DNA from: Macrotis lagotis | Lineage: Eukaryota; Chordata; Mammalia; Peramelemorphia; Peramelidae | DNA length: 64,000 bases | Assembly (NCBI RefSeq): GCF_037893015.1 | Contig: NC_133658.1 | Coordinates: 259,759,856 to 259,823,855, forward strand | Direction of reading: 5' to 3' | In this document: positions 33,516-45,353 of the stretch, piece after piece | Layout of the letters: the number at the start of each line of letters is the position of its first letter | Position numbering within the stretch: position 1 is the stretch's first letter | Notes under the pieces: generated by a model | Database searches by the model: none | What the model was told of the DNA's origin: nothing | What the model saw: only the letters and a program-made list of their open reading frames with translations | Program-made: the position numbers and the translations under genes

Positions 33516-35779
33516 CAAGTTTTAAGGCTAAATTTGAAAAACTCGGTATCACATGTAATGATTCAATGGAAAATTATGACTTTGACAAGGAATCACAGCT
33601 AGTGAAATTAAAGAATAGCGGTTCTTTAATTCTTTAATTGATATTAACTATTATGTTAAATAGGGCATGTTGCCTGTCCTTCAATAAATTCCTTCTTTGA
33701 AGTATCAGTGTGGCTTGTAGGCTCTGGATCTCTTCAGTGCAAGCTTGTGAAGCATTTGCCAGACCAGAAAAGTTTCAAATAAGGACAAGAAAGATATTCA
33801 GTATGGTAATAGGTTCCTGTAGAATACTATAGTCAGACCTGAGCAGATTACCTGGGTTTAAGCAGGCGTTGTGAAAAAAGGGAAAAGTTAAAGAGGAAAG
33901 TCTTGAGGCTGTGGAGCAGATAAGGTTACAAACCACAGTGGGATTAGGGCACTCTGTTAACTAGAAACCTTTATCAAATAAGAAGCTATTGTGGTAAAGT
34001 TCTGTGCTCCAGGAAAAATAGAAGGCTTTTCTGGGAGTGATCTAATGCCCTGAAATTCTCTGATCACCCCTGGAAGTAGGTTCCTACCTCCTCACATCTG
34101 ATGAATGTTCATTCCATGTTGGTCTTATTTGCCACCATTCCACTGTCATCTCCATGGGAAAAGGAAAACAATGAAATGTGTTGGTGTTCATTCAGCTGAA
34201 CCACAACAAATCCTTGCCCTCAGTTCAACAGTCATTTCCTTACATACTTTCTATAATAAAGCTTCTTTTATATACCTTGTGAAGTCTTTTGAAGAAATTT
34301 GCTTCCTCCCCAATATCTGAGATTAGGTCAACTGTCAACAGTAATTCACATCACTGGGAAACTTATACTGACTAAATTATCACTTTTGAGGTATACTGTC
34401 AGCTTTTCTTGCTTAAGTAGGGACTAAATTAGATGAACTCCCATCCAACTCTAAGATTCCATGTCTCTGACATTGAAAGATCAGCAAAGCAAAGTTCAAA
34501 AACGCTCATCACCAGAAAGACGGCCAATAAATATTGATTGATTGATTGATTTTAGTCATGGATATTCATAAAGATTTGCATTGGTATACTCAGCAGTTAG
34601 CACACTGCTTAGCACATAGTAAGTACCTGATGGTTGCTATTGCCTTATTTTTCCATGAAGATTATCTATTAAACTTTGGAAGAGGAAAAAAGGGAAAGGT
34701 GGAAGGACTGAGATCTTCACTGGAAGAGGAAGGACCCCACAGATTTTCCAAACAATCAAATCAAATTGCCATTAGCACTGTGTTTCTTTAAGTCATGTGC
34801 TACTCTCTCAAAAAAGATAAATATGTGAACTTCATGTGAATTTCATCCATTTCATTAATGTGGTACCAAGTTCAAGTGACACTCTTATTTTTAGATACCT
34901 GTAATTAATAAATGGTTAAAACAAGAGTCATGGACTTGAAATAGAACTAGAAAAAAATTCTGATTGATGAATTTGTTAGTCTTCCTATTGGTGGCTATAA
35001 CATTGGGGAACTTCCAGTTCTAGCACTCATCTATATGTTGTACAGTCTACAATCTCTTCCAACTCATATTCTGTGTTATAAGATTCAGTTTTTACCTTCT
35101 ATCTTTTATATTCTGTCAGGTCTCTTTCAACTCTTCAGTTTTTTGGATCTATACACTATACTTCTAGTCAATCTCGACAATAAGAGTATATTCTATGCTT
35201 TAAAAAGCAGGATTTAGGAGTCAGTTAACTTAACTTCTTTGTTGTCTAAGCAATTCTTTAAGATTTAAGTTGCAGGAAAAAGTACTGATCTGCATTGGAA
35301 GAGGGAGCTTCCTTTTCCGCCATTTACTTTTCCATTGTAAAGGAAATAACAGATCTAGTCCTTCTCCCTTATCCCTCTCATGAATGAGGGAATGAGTGAT
35401 TAAGTCATTACTGAATTACTTAGTTCAATATCTGATTTTTTTGCTTTTCTTTCTTTAAAAAAAAGAATGAAAATTCATATCAAAATCAAATGCTAAGCTT
35501 TTTCACTATTAATTACTAGATCAAAAGAAGCCTTTCCCTTAAAGTGCCAGGAAAAGGAAAAGAGAATGGGCTACATTCATCCTGAAATATGCTGCATAGT
35601 CTTCCTTTCTAATTTCATTGAATTTCAATCTAATATCTTGAAGCAATTTCTGCATCATTAGTTTAGAAAATTTCCAGACTTTTTGGACTTTTTTTAATTG
35701 AACAATTCATATTTGAGTAAGAAAAATTCTACTTTATAAGTAAGCATTTTGAGAGAATAATACTATTTGTCAGTCATTC
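33516..35779. other. Unassigned non-coding DNA
   Basis: About 2.2 kb with no gene and few recognisable repeats. A MIR/L2-like ending is seen near 34430-34640 ('cccatccaactctaagattcc'; 'agcacactgcttagcacatagtaagtacc'). The frames at 34105-34320 and 34546-34791 have no family motifs. This is one of the less repetitive parts of the window. Confidence 0.45.
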
Positions 35780-36475
35780 AGTAAACATGAACAAGCACTT
35801 ACTATTTATCAAACAATCCTAAATACTAGGGATACAAAGAAAAATCAAAACAGTGACAGCTCTTAAGGCGTTCACATTCAAGGGGACACATTAAACATTT
35901 CCAAAAAACTATGTCAACAAAATATATAGAATCCAAATAAGAGGTCATCTCAGAGGAAAAGCAAAAGGAGAAAAACTAGAAGATCATTTTGCAAAGGAAT
36001 CTGGCCAGGATTCAGAAAGATAGAAAAGCTAGAAACTGAAGAGGGCCACTCAAAACATGGATGCTATACAATGGAAAGGCATGAAATTTGGAGAAGGGAT
36101 TGATGTATAGAAGGACGAAGAAGTAAGCCAGCTTTGGAGATTGCAGAGGCCATCTTGGTGAATAAAATAGACAAAGAATAGAAAAGTAGGAAGGGAATAA
36201 ACTATGAAATGTTTTAAAAAACCAAACAGTTGTTGATATTTGAACGTGGAAGTAATAGGGAGTCACTGGAGTTATTGAATCTATGAAAGAAGAAGTGGTG
36301 CAGAAATGACAAGCTCATACCTACACTTTAGAAGGAGCATTTTGACAACTGAGTGGGGGATTGATTAGAATAAAGAGGGGTTTGAGTAAGGGAGATCAAC
36401 CAGCAAGCTACTACAATAGTCCAGGTGTGAAGTGATGAGGATTTTTCTCACCATAATGGTGGGTTTGTGACTGGA
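35780..36475 (+). repeat. Ancient repeat, long copy
   Basis: Begins 'gtaaacatgaacaagcacttact', 'actagggatacaaagaaaaatc' and continues about 600 bp to 'ggagcattttgacaactgag', 'ctactacaatagtccaggtgtgaagtgatgagg'. The string order is common in mammalian genomes. A second copy occupies 41885-42620. Confidence 0.55.
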
Positions 36476-36855
36476 AAAAAAAGTATTTTATATATAAATA
36501 TATCTATTGATCTCAAAATAGGTATATCAATAGAGATGTCAATATAATATATAATACAAAGATAAAGATATAGAAGATATGAAGAGAGGAACAAGATTTA
36601 ATAATGAATTGAATATGTAAAGTTCATACAAATAAGAAGTGCAAGATGATATTAAGGTTGAAAGCCTGAGTGACTGGAAACATAGTGGCATCTTCAAAAT
36701 TAATAAAGAAATTGGGGAAAGAAATGAGGAAAGAAAAAAATAGTGATTTTGTTCTTTTGGATATGCTAAACTTGAGTTGTATACAAGACATCTAGTTCAA
36801 GATCTTCACTAAGTAGTTTGTGATATATAACTAAAGATAAGGAGAGTAGTTAGGG
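36476..36855. other. AT-rich non-coding DNA
   Basis: Contains a TATA-rich patch (36485-36560); 36600-36850 may be a continuation of the ancient repeat. No gene is seen. Confidence 0.4.
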
Positions 36856-38023
36856 CTAGATAATGCATTTTCATTTCTCTAATCAATAATGATTAAGAGC
36901 ATTTTTTCATGTGACTATAGTTTTGATTACCATATCTAAAAATTGACTGTTTATATCTTTGACCATGTATCAACTAAAATTTGGCTCTTATTCTGTGAAT
37001 ATAACTCAGTTCCTTAAATATTTGATAAATGAGGTCTTTATCAGAGAAATTTGCTACATAATTTTTTAAAATTATAGTTACTATGTATTTGTCTCTCTTC
37101 TTCCCTTCCCCCCCATTTATCCTACTCTTTCACTCCTTTCACCCTGTCCAATCCCAAAATTGTTTTATTTCTGACTTTTGCCTGATACTCTTCACTTTCT
37201 ACTTTCCTGTTGGGTGAGATAGATTGAATGTGAATATTATTCCCTCTTTGAGCCAAATCTGATTAGAATAAGGTTCTCATGACTCCCTCACTTCTCCCAT
37301 CTTCCCTACCACCATAAAAGCTCTTTCATACCTTTTTTTATATCAGATAATTTACTCCCATTCTACTTCTCCTTTTACATTTCTTTTAGTACATTCCTCT
37401 TTCTCACCCCCTTAATTTTATTTTTTAGAGAGTCCTATCATATTCAGCTCACTCCTATGCCCTCTATCTATGCACACACATTCTAACTATTATGAATTAA
37501 GTTTTAGGAACTTGACATGTAGGTGTGCAAACTTTAATTGAATTCCTTATGATTTCTCTCTCCTATTTACCTTTTTTGTGCTTTTCTTGCATCTCATACT
37601 AGAAAGCCAAATTTTCTATTTATCTCTGGTCTTTTTATCAGGAATGTTTGAAAACCCTCTACTTCATTGAATAAAAATTTCCCCCCCTTAAGGATTATAC
37701 TCAGTTTTGCTTGACAGGTGATTCTTCATTGTAATCCAAACTCATTTACTTGATGGAATGTCATATTTCAAGGCCTTTAATTCTTTAATGTAGAAACTTC
37801 TAAATCTTGACTGTGACTCTATCATATTAGAATTGTTTCTTTTATAGCTGTTTGTATATTTTTTGACCTGGGAGATCTGAAATTGGCTATAATATTTCTG
37901 TGAAAATTCATTTAGGGATAATTTTCAGAAGGTGAGCATTTGATTTTTAAAAATTTCTATTTCTATTTTTAAAATTCTATTTTTAAAACTTTCTATGTTT
38001 CTAGAGTCTCAAGGCAGTTGTTC

Positions 38024-38163
38024 TTTTTTTTAATTTTATTTATTTAAGGCAATGGGGTTAAAAGTGACTTATCCAAGGTCACACAACTAGATAATTATCA
38101 CGTTTGTAAGGCTGAATTTGAATTCAGGTCATCCTAATTCCAGGGCCCATGCACTATCCACCC
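38024..38163 (-). repeat. WSINE-like SINE, antisense (first of two)
   Basis: T-rich tail, 'aaggcaatggggttaaaagtgac', 'ccaaggtcacacaactag', and 'tgcactatccaccc'. The left flank 'caaggcagttgttctt' (38010-38025) is repeated between and after the pair in decayed form. Confidence 0.85.
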
Positions 38164-38165
38164 TT

Positions 38166-38333
38166 CAAGGAAATTTTATTTTCTTTTTCTTTTGTTTCTT
38201 TGCAAGGCATTGTGGTTAAGTGACATGCCCAAGGTCGCAAAGGTAATTAGTAAGTGTCTGAGGCCAGATTTGAACTTAGGTCCTCCTGACTACAGGGCTG
38301 GTGCTCTATCCACTGCACTACCTAGCTGCCCCT
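38166..38333 (-). repeat. WSINE-like SINE, antisense (second of two)
   Basis: 'tttctttgcaaggcattgtgg', 'atgcccaaggtcgcaaagg', 'ctatccactgcactacctagctgccc'. The right flank 'caggacagtttttctt' (38334-38349) is the last of three related target copies. Confidence 0.87.
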
Positions 38334-38769
38334 CAGGACAGTTTTTCTTGATATTTTATTGAAAGATGATGTCTCTTTTTTTTTGGGTCATGGCATTCAG
38401 GTGGTCCAATAATTCTTAAATTATCTTTTCTCAATCTATTTTTTCAGGTAAATATTTTTTCCAAAGAGATATTTCACATTTTCTTCTGTTTTTTTTCATT
38501 CTTTAGATTTTGGTAATTGTTTTTTTTTCATTCTTTAGATTTTGTTGGATCTTTACTTGATGTCTCATAGTCATTAGCTTTCACTCAGCAAATTCTAAAA
38601 TTAAAAGAAATGATTTTCTTCAGTGAGCTTTTGTATGTCCTTTTTGATTTGGCCATTTGGTCAATTCTATTTTTCACATAGTTCTCTTCAATGATTTTTA
38701 ATATATCCTTTTCCATTTAGCCAATTCTGCCTTTCTTCTCTTCATTGGATATTAATGTCGCATTTACCA

Positions 38770-41380
38770 CTTGGCCTCATTTACCACTGTTTTAAGGGAA
38801 GGAAGGAAAAGTGTGAACTCTGATTAAATTATATTTAATAGATTTGGCCCAGAGAGGGAATAATATATATTCTCACTTGGATTTAAAAATGTATCCTAAC
38901 CTACAGGGAAGGGGGTAGAGAGAAAGGAAAAGATAAGGGAAGAATGGACTGATATAAGGGTAGACAAAGGTAAAAGTATAAATAAACTGAAAATTAAATT
39001 TTAAAAGAAAAATAAAAGGGGAAAAAGGAGTAAAATATTAATGAGGAGGAATAAGATGAAAGGAAAGAGAAAAACAAATGGAGAAAGATAGCATGGAGGG
39101 AAATATAGAAGTAGTAAACTTAATTATAAATCTTAACTGTAGTAAATCTTAAACTGTAAAAGTGAATGGGATGAACTATCCCATAAACAGAAGCAGATAG
39201 CAGAATGGATTAAAAACCCAAATCTTAAAATGTTGATTATAAAAAACACATTTGAAGCAGAGAGATACAAACATATTAAAGGCAAAAAGTTGGATCAAAA
39301 TACATTATACCTCAGCTGAAGTAAAAAATCAGGGGTAGCAATCCTGATCTCAGATAAAGTAAAAGCAAAAATCAATCTCATTAAAAGGGTTAAAGAAGGA
39401 ATAAACCTTTTTCTCGATAGTACATGGCACCTATACCAAAATTGACCATGTACAAGGCACAAAAATATTTTAATCAAATGCAGAAAGGCAGAAATAATAA
39501 ATACACACTTCTCAGACCATGGTGCAATAAAAATTATATGTTATAAAGAGTCATGTAAAGATAAACCAAAAACTAATCAGAAATTAGATAACTTCACCTT
39601 AAGCAATGGGTGGATCAAATAGTAAATGCTCATAGTTAGGTCAAGCTCATATAAAAAAAATGGCAATTCTACCCCAATTTAATTACTTATTCAATGCCTT
39701 CCTAATCAAATTACCAAATAATTACTTTACCAACCTCGAAAAAGTAGCAATAAAATTCATCTGGAACACCAAAAAGTCAAGAATAGCAAAGGAACTGATG
39801 GGAAAATAATGTAAAGGAAGGCAGCCTAGCTCTACCAGATCTAAAACTATACTATAAAGCAGCAGTCATCAAAACTGCCTGGTACTGGTTAAGAAACAGA
39901 GTAATGGCTCAGTAAATTAGCATAGATTCAAAAGAAATTGCAGTAAATGACTATAGCAATCTACTGTTTGACAAACCCAAAGAGGTCAGCTTTGGGGAAA
40001 AGAACTCACTATTTGACAAAAATTGTTGGGAAAACTGGAAAATAGTATGGAAAAAACTAGGCATAGACCCACATCTCACACCCTATACCAAAATAAGGTC
40101 AAAATGGGCACAGGATGTAGACATAAAGGGCGAGATCAATTAATAGAACAAGAAATACTCTATCTATCTGACCTATGGAAAGGGGGTAAATTTATGACCA
40201 AACAAGAAATAGGGTACATTATAAACTGCAAAATGAATGATTTTGACTATTAAATTACAAAGGTTTTGCACTATTAAAATCAATGCTACCAAAATTAGAA
40301 AGAAATCAGAAAGCTGGGAAGCTAGGAGTTTTGATTAAAGTCTCATTTCTAAAATATAGAGAGTATTGCATCAAATTTATAAGGTTACAGGTCATTCCCC
40401 AACTGATAAATGGACAAAGGATATGAATAGCTAGCTTTCAAATGAAGAAATTAAAGCTATATATAATCATATGAAACATTGTTCCAAATCATTATTGATT
40501 AGAGAAATGAAAATTAAAACAACAATGAGGCATCACCTAACACTTATCAGATTGGGCAAGATGAGAAAAAGGGGAAATGATTACTGTTGGAGAAGTTCTG
40601 GGAGTATTGGGACATTGATGCATTGCTGATGGAGTTGTGAACAGATCCAACCATTCTGGAGGGCAATATGAACTAAGCCCAAAGAGCAATAAAAATGTTC
40701 ATTCCCTTTGACCCAGCAATTCCAATTCCAGGTCTATATCGAGAAGAAATTATAAAAAATGTTAAAAGTCCCAATTGTTCCAAAATATTCATAGCAGCTC
40801 ATTTTGTATTGAAAATTGAGGGGATGCCCATCAATTTGGGAATAGCTAAATAAATTATGGTACATGAATACTATGGTATGATATTATTGTTCTAAAAGAA
40901 ACCATAAATGGACAGTCTCTAGAGAAACATGGAATGACTTACAGGATCTGATGCTGAATGAGAGGAGCAGAACCAAGGGAACAAATGTACATGTTAACAA
41001 CAACATTGCAAGATGATTAACCCTGATGAAAGCAGCTCCTCTCAGCAGTTCAGAGAGCTGGAACAACTATATTAGACTAACCATTGACAATGTTATCCCC
41101 AGTCAGAGGGAGAAAAACAAAACAGAACAAAACCCTTCAGAATCTGGTGAACACTTTATTAAAAATTATCTCTGATATATCTCTTTCCCTTAATCCTAAT
41201 TCCTCATACCAAAAATGACTAATCTGTAAACATTCTTATCAAAAAATATGTATGGAAAATGCTAACCTGCACTGTTCACCATTGAGTGGAGATGGGTGGA
41301 GAGGGTGAGAGGAAATTTTATAACTTAAAAATATACATGTTCATATGGATGAAAAAATAAATAAATAATAAAAAAGAAAG
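38770..41380 (+). mobile_element. L1 with internal deletions
   Basis: Starts in the inter-ORF spacer ('cccagagagggaataatatatattctcac'). ORF2 endonuclease blocks are at 39110-39360 (GMNYPINRS-like region and the QETH zone, here 'aaaaacacatttgaag'). A deletion removes much of the endonuclease and reverse transcriptase; sequence jumps to the C-terminal half at about 39630 ('ggtcaagctcatataa'). The 3' UTR ends with an A-rich 'aataaataaataat' tail. Broken throughout. Confidence 0.85.
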
Positions 41381-41499
41381 GAAGCAACCTCTTCTAATTA
41401 ATTTTCCCTGCTTTTGGCTGAAAAGGTTCCCCCCAAACTCAAATTTCCCTACAACACTCTGTCTCTACTTCTCCTTTTGTCTCCATGTTATTCTTTTTT

Positions 41500-41775
41500 A
41501 TAGTTAAGGTTAAGTTTTTGTCATTGCAGTTGAATGGTTCAGTTATGTATGCTTCTTTTTCATTGTATGTACTTTGTACATTGGATTTTCTTGGCAAAGA
41601 TACTGGAATGGTTTATCATTTCCTTCTGCAGTATGTACCTATTTTACAGATGATAAATTGTAAATAGAGTTTGAATGTCTTTTCCAGGGTCACACAGTTA
41701 ATAAGTTTGAATTTGAACTCAGATCTCTCTGAACCAGGCCCATGTTCCATCAATTGTGGTGCTGAGCTGCCTTCT
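41500..41775 (-). repeat. MAR1-type CORE-SINE, antisense
   Basis: 'tcattgcagttgaatggttcag', 'cttggcaaagatactggaatgg', 'tttatcatttccttctgcag', 'ccagggtcacacagttaataag' and a head complement ending 'gagctgcct'. Confidence 0.8.
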
Positions 41776-41884
41776 AAGAGAAACACTTTTAGAAAAAGAA
41801 ATAGGTTGTTTTTCATCTTTGTATCTCCAACATCTAGCATAGTGCTTAGCACAGAATAGCCACCAAGACTCAATCACCCAATCA

Positions 41885-42700
41885 ACAAAAGTTTATTAAG
41901 TACTTACTTTGTATCATACATTGTCCTAGGTGCTCAGGATAATAGTAGAAAGAAAGAAGCAATCCTTCTTCCCAAAAAATTTAGATTCCAATAGGGAGAC
42001 AATAAACATCTATAAATTATTTACAGCATAACTCTGAAGTGAATAAATACAAACAAAATAGTAAAATACAAGATAATTTGAGCGAACCTATTAGTGGTTG
42101 TAGGAATTAGTAGGTTGTAGAAAATGCTTTATATCTTTCTACATACTTGATCTATATTTTTACGGAAAAAAGGGACTCTACGAGGTAGAAGAAGAAATGC
42201 ATTTTAGATAAGAGGCTCCTAATATGAAGGTATGTAGAAGATGGAATGTGAGCAATTTGACTAAATTGTGGAGTAAGAGAAGAGAAGTTATGTCCAATGA
42301 GATTGAAAAATGGAATAAGGTGAAATTGTGAAGAACTTTAAAGATAAACAGAAGATACTAAAGGCAAATAGAAAAGCACTGGATTTAGTGGTTAGGGAAT
42401 CACATGATCATATCTACATTTAAAGACAATTCTTTTGGCAGCAATGGGTAAAATAGCCTAGAAGATGGACAGCCTTGAAGCAGGTAGACCAATTCAGAGA
42501 TTTTTTGCAATGGGTGAGATGAGAGGGGTTGAGGGTCGAAACAAAGGTTCCAGTTATGTGAGTGGAGACAAAGAGAAAGATTTCAGCATTGCTGTGAAGT
42601 TAGCAATAGCAAGATTTGGCTGTACATTGGAGTAAGTGGAGTAAAGGACAGTGAGAAACTGAGGATAACAATAATATTTTGAATATTATTAATATTATCA
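41885..42700 (+). repeat. Ancient repeat, long copy
   Basis: 'agtttattaagtacttactttg', 'cattgtcctaggtgctcagg', 'ccttcttcccaaaaaatttagattcc' and the later 'gcactggatttagtggttaggg', 'cttttggcagcaatgggt' track the same order as 35780-36475. Confidence 0.5.
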
Positions 42701-42954
42701 ACCTTGGCAAATGGAAGAAAATGGCACTTTTGATAGAAATAAGCACATTTAGAAAAGAGGGAGTTTATCATGAAAGAGAATGAGTTCAGTATTAGATGTA
42801 ATGAGTTTTAGATATCATCACTAAATTTAGTTGGAAATGTCCAATAGATTGATCCAATATGATTATATATCACACATACATCACACATCTGTGTTTTCAT
42901 GTACATTTATGTAAGTATAAATAAATTTATACCTGCTTACATATATATTTGTTT

Positions 42955-43025
42955 TTATGTAACTGCACAAGGTCATACACAGGAAAGGCAATGCTAGGAC
43001 TGGAACCCAGATCTGCTTATTCCAA
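42955..43025 (-). repeat. MIR fragment, antisense
   Basis: 'aactgcacaaggtcatacacagg' and 'aggactggaacccagatctgc' are the antisense tRNA-like half of a MIR. Confidence 0.6.
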
Positions 43026-43189
43026 TTCACAATGATTTATAAAATCACTTTTACCTATTTCAAATATAAATAAATTTTTGCCCTGATGTATGATTTCATC
43101 TCTATAAGGATAAAAGGTATTAGAACATACTAAATTTCAGGAATGTATGAATTTAAATATATTATCTTCGTACTGTCTACCCAAATTTT

Positions 43190-43890
43190 TAACAAGTTTC
43201 TACAATGTGTCAAAAGCTTAGAAAAACCTCTGAATTGAACATTTTGCAGAGTGCAGTGTATCAGTGCATAAAATCATGCATTTCTTCTGAAAAATTCTTT
43301 TGGCTGTCAATGAAAATAGGCAGCTACCACAATTTTGATCATGTGTTTGATTTCAGGGCCCCTTTAAGAAATAATTATCATGGCACAAATTTTATCCATA
43401 TGGAACATGAAAGGAAAAGAAGGAATTTTTACTCTCACTAATGTAGCTTACTCAACCCTCCCTAGATATCTGGGTCTTTCACTGCTGCCCTGTGGGCCAT
43501 GGAGAGCTTGAATGGTCAGAATGATTTAATTAAACCTGCCTGTTTGTGCAAACTGATGATATGTCTGCTTAATCAATTGCTTCACTGCCATCACATATGC
43601 ATCTCATATTCATGGCAATGTGGTTTTGTATTCTAGGCAATGCCTTCTGGTATTTTGAGACTGTAAACTTTCTTATTCAGGCCACATAAAACAGCTCTTT
43701 TTTTACCACACACAATTTGATGGTTGAAATAGGATGCCGATCACATCAGCTGTTTCTTCAGAAAAGGAAAGAGGCATGCTGACTTTACTTTTTTCTTGCC
43801 TTTTTAAAAAAAAATCTCTTGTCATTGCTCTGGGTTTCTTACACAATGATAATCAGTAATATTGAACTGACTGAAATTTTCATTTCATTC
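43190..43890. other. Non-repetitive block, possible conserved non-coding element
   Basis: About 700 bp without a recognisable repeat. It includes 'gaatgatttaattaaacctgcc' near 43520 (TTAATTAA core), 'gcttaatcaattgcttc' near 43567, and 'acaatttgatggttg' near 43708. No long open frame with family motifs; 43205-43441 has no known match. Whether it is conserved cannot be told from one sequence. Confidence 0.3.
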
Positions 43891-43894
43891 TCCT

Positions 43895-44130
43895 AGGAAG
43901 TTAAGCACAGTGGGTACATATTGGACATGGAGTGAGAAAGATACTAATTCCAATTCTTTTGTAGACACTTCCAAATTATGTAAACACCAGCAAGACATTT
44001 GTCCATAAATAAAATCAGTTTATTTATTTGTAAAATGATTAATAATACCATCTACCACTTAGGATTGCTGTGAGAATAAAATGAAAGGATATTATATGCA
44101 AAATACTTTTAAGCTATGAAGTATTAGCTA
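43895..44130 (+). repeat. MIR, sense
   Basis: 'agcacagtgggtacatattggac', 'cagtttatttatttgtaaaatg', 'ttaggattgctgtgagaataaaatg' and the 'attagctattattac' end fit MIR. Heavily decayed. Confidence 0.65.
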
Positions 44131-44269
44131 TTATTACTATTAATTCAATTCAATATACACTAATGAAGCTCCAATTCAATTTAAGAACTAAATGAAACAA
44201 AGAGATATGATCCAGATCCTAATCTCAAGAAGTTTACAATGTTATTAATTGTACACATCAGTCAGCATT

Positions 44270-45144
44270 TGTATGTGTATACATGTGAGTCAGAGTCAAG
44301 ACAATGGAAAAAAAAAGTCAGGACCCACAAAAAATCAGAATGAAACAATTTTTCTACTTCAGATAATTTAGAAAGATTTAAGGAAATGTCTGTTTCACCT
44401 GAGTAAAAAGGCAGTGCAATCTAAGCAAACCAGGAAGAGGCTCTTAGTCACAATGTAGATTAGCACCCAGGGGTCCTAATTCCTTGCTCAGCATAGCAAT
44501 GATGTAGCAGCTCATGGGTGAGGCTTCTAACCCCAGTGTAGAAGGTAAACTTCCAGCACCCTAGAACTGTTGCTATAACAGGCATGGTTAGGTCAGACCA
44601 TATCAGGGCAGTGGGAAAGTCACTAGTACTTGAGATTATGAGGCAACCAGGTCCTTAGCCCCCAGCATAAGAAGCTTGGGACAGTATCCACTGTGTCCCA
44701 GGAGCAGAGTTCAATTTTTTAAAAGCACTAAATATAATAAAAATGAGTAAAAGAACTCAGGAAACAATAGTGTCAAGAATAATCAAATTACAAACTCAGA
44801 AGAGGACTACAATGTCAAAATGCCAGAGGGGAATGTGAGTTGGTCTTATGTACAAAATGTTTTCTTAGAAGAGCTCAAAAAAAGATTTTAAAAATTAAAT
44901 GAAATGAAAAATTAAATGAAAAATAGAAGAAAAATAGGGGAAAGAAATGAGGGTTATGCAGAAAAGCATCAACAGGTTAGAAAAGAAAGAACAAAAATTG
45001 AGTGAAGAAAACAATTCCTTTCAAAATGCAATTGGTCAAATGGAAAAAGAAATCCACCAAAGGAAAAAAAAAGATTTAAAAGTAGAACGGGCCAAATTAA
45101 AAGAGGGACAAAAGTTAAATGAAGAAAATAATTCCTTAAAAATT
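44270..45144 (+). mobile_element. L1/HAL1 5' end with ORF1 start
   Basis: The 5' UTR is related to the copy at 45354 ('gaggctcttagtcacaatgtagattagcac' against 'ggaggttcttagttgcagcacagattggcc'). The ORF1 N-terminus is seen at 44947-45144 as a coiled coil rich in EENNSF/EENNSL heptads. The element is then interrupted by a SINE and its remainder is not contiguous. Confidence 0.75.
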
Positions 45145-45290
45145 AGAAGTGGGGGTGGCTAGGTGGCACAGTAGATAGAGCACCGGCCCTGGAGTCAGGA
45201 GTACCTGAGTTCAAAACCAGCCTCAGACACTTACTAGCTGTGTGGCCTTGAGCAAGCCACTTAACTCAATTTGCCTTGTAAAATCCTAAA

Positions 45291-45342
<52 letters not shown>
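45145..45342 (+). repeat. WSINE-like SINE with (ATA)n tail expansion
   Basis: A sense copy, 'ggggtggctaggtggcacag' to 'gccttgtaaaatcctaaaa', whose tail has become about 17 'ata' units (45291-45341). Confidence 0.93.
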
Positions 45343-45353
45343 TCTTGAAATTG

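Larger units (their letters stand above)
36856..38762 (-). mobile_element. Antisense L1/HAL1-type element (ORF1, 3' untranslated tail, ORF2 scrap)
   Basis: Reading the minus strand from 38762: ORF1 coiled coil (complement near 38640-38760), RRM and C-terminal domain of ORF1 down to about 37600, then the same untranslated tail as in elements A and C (complement of 'gttaggagcata...' near 37370-37500). A short ORF2 C-terminal piece follows at 36870-37060 (complement 'catttctctaatcaataatgatt'). All frames are broken. Two SINEs interrupt ORF1 at 38024-38333. Confidence 0.75.
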
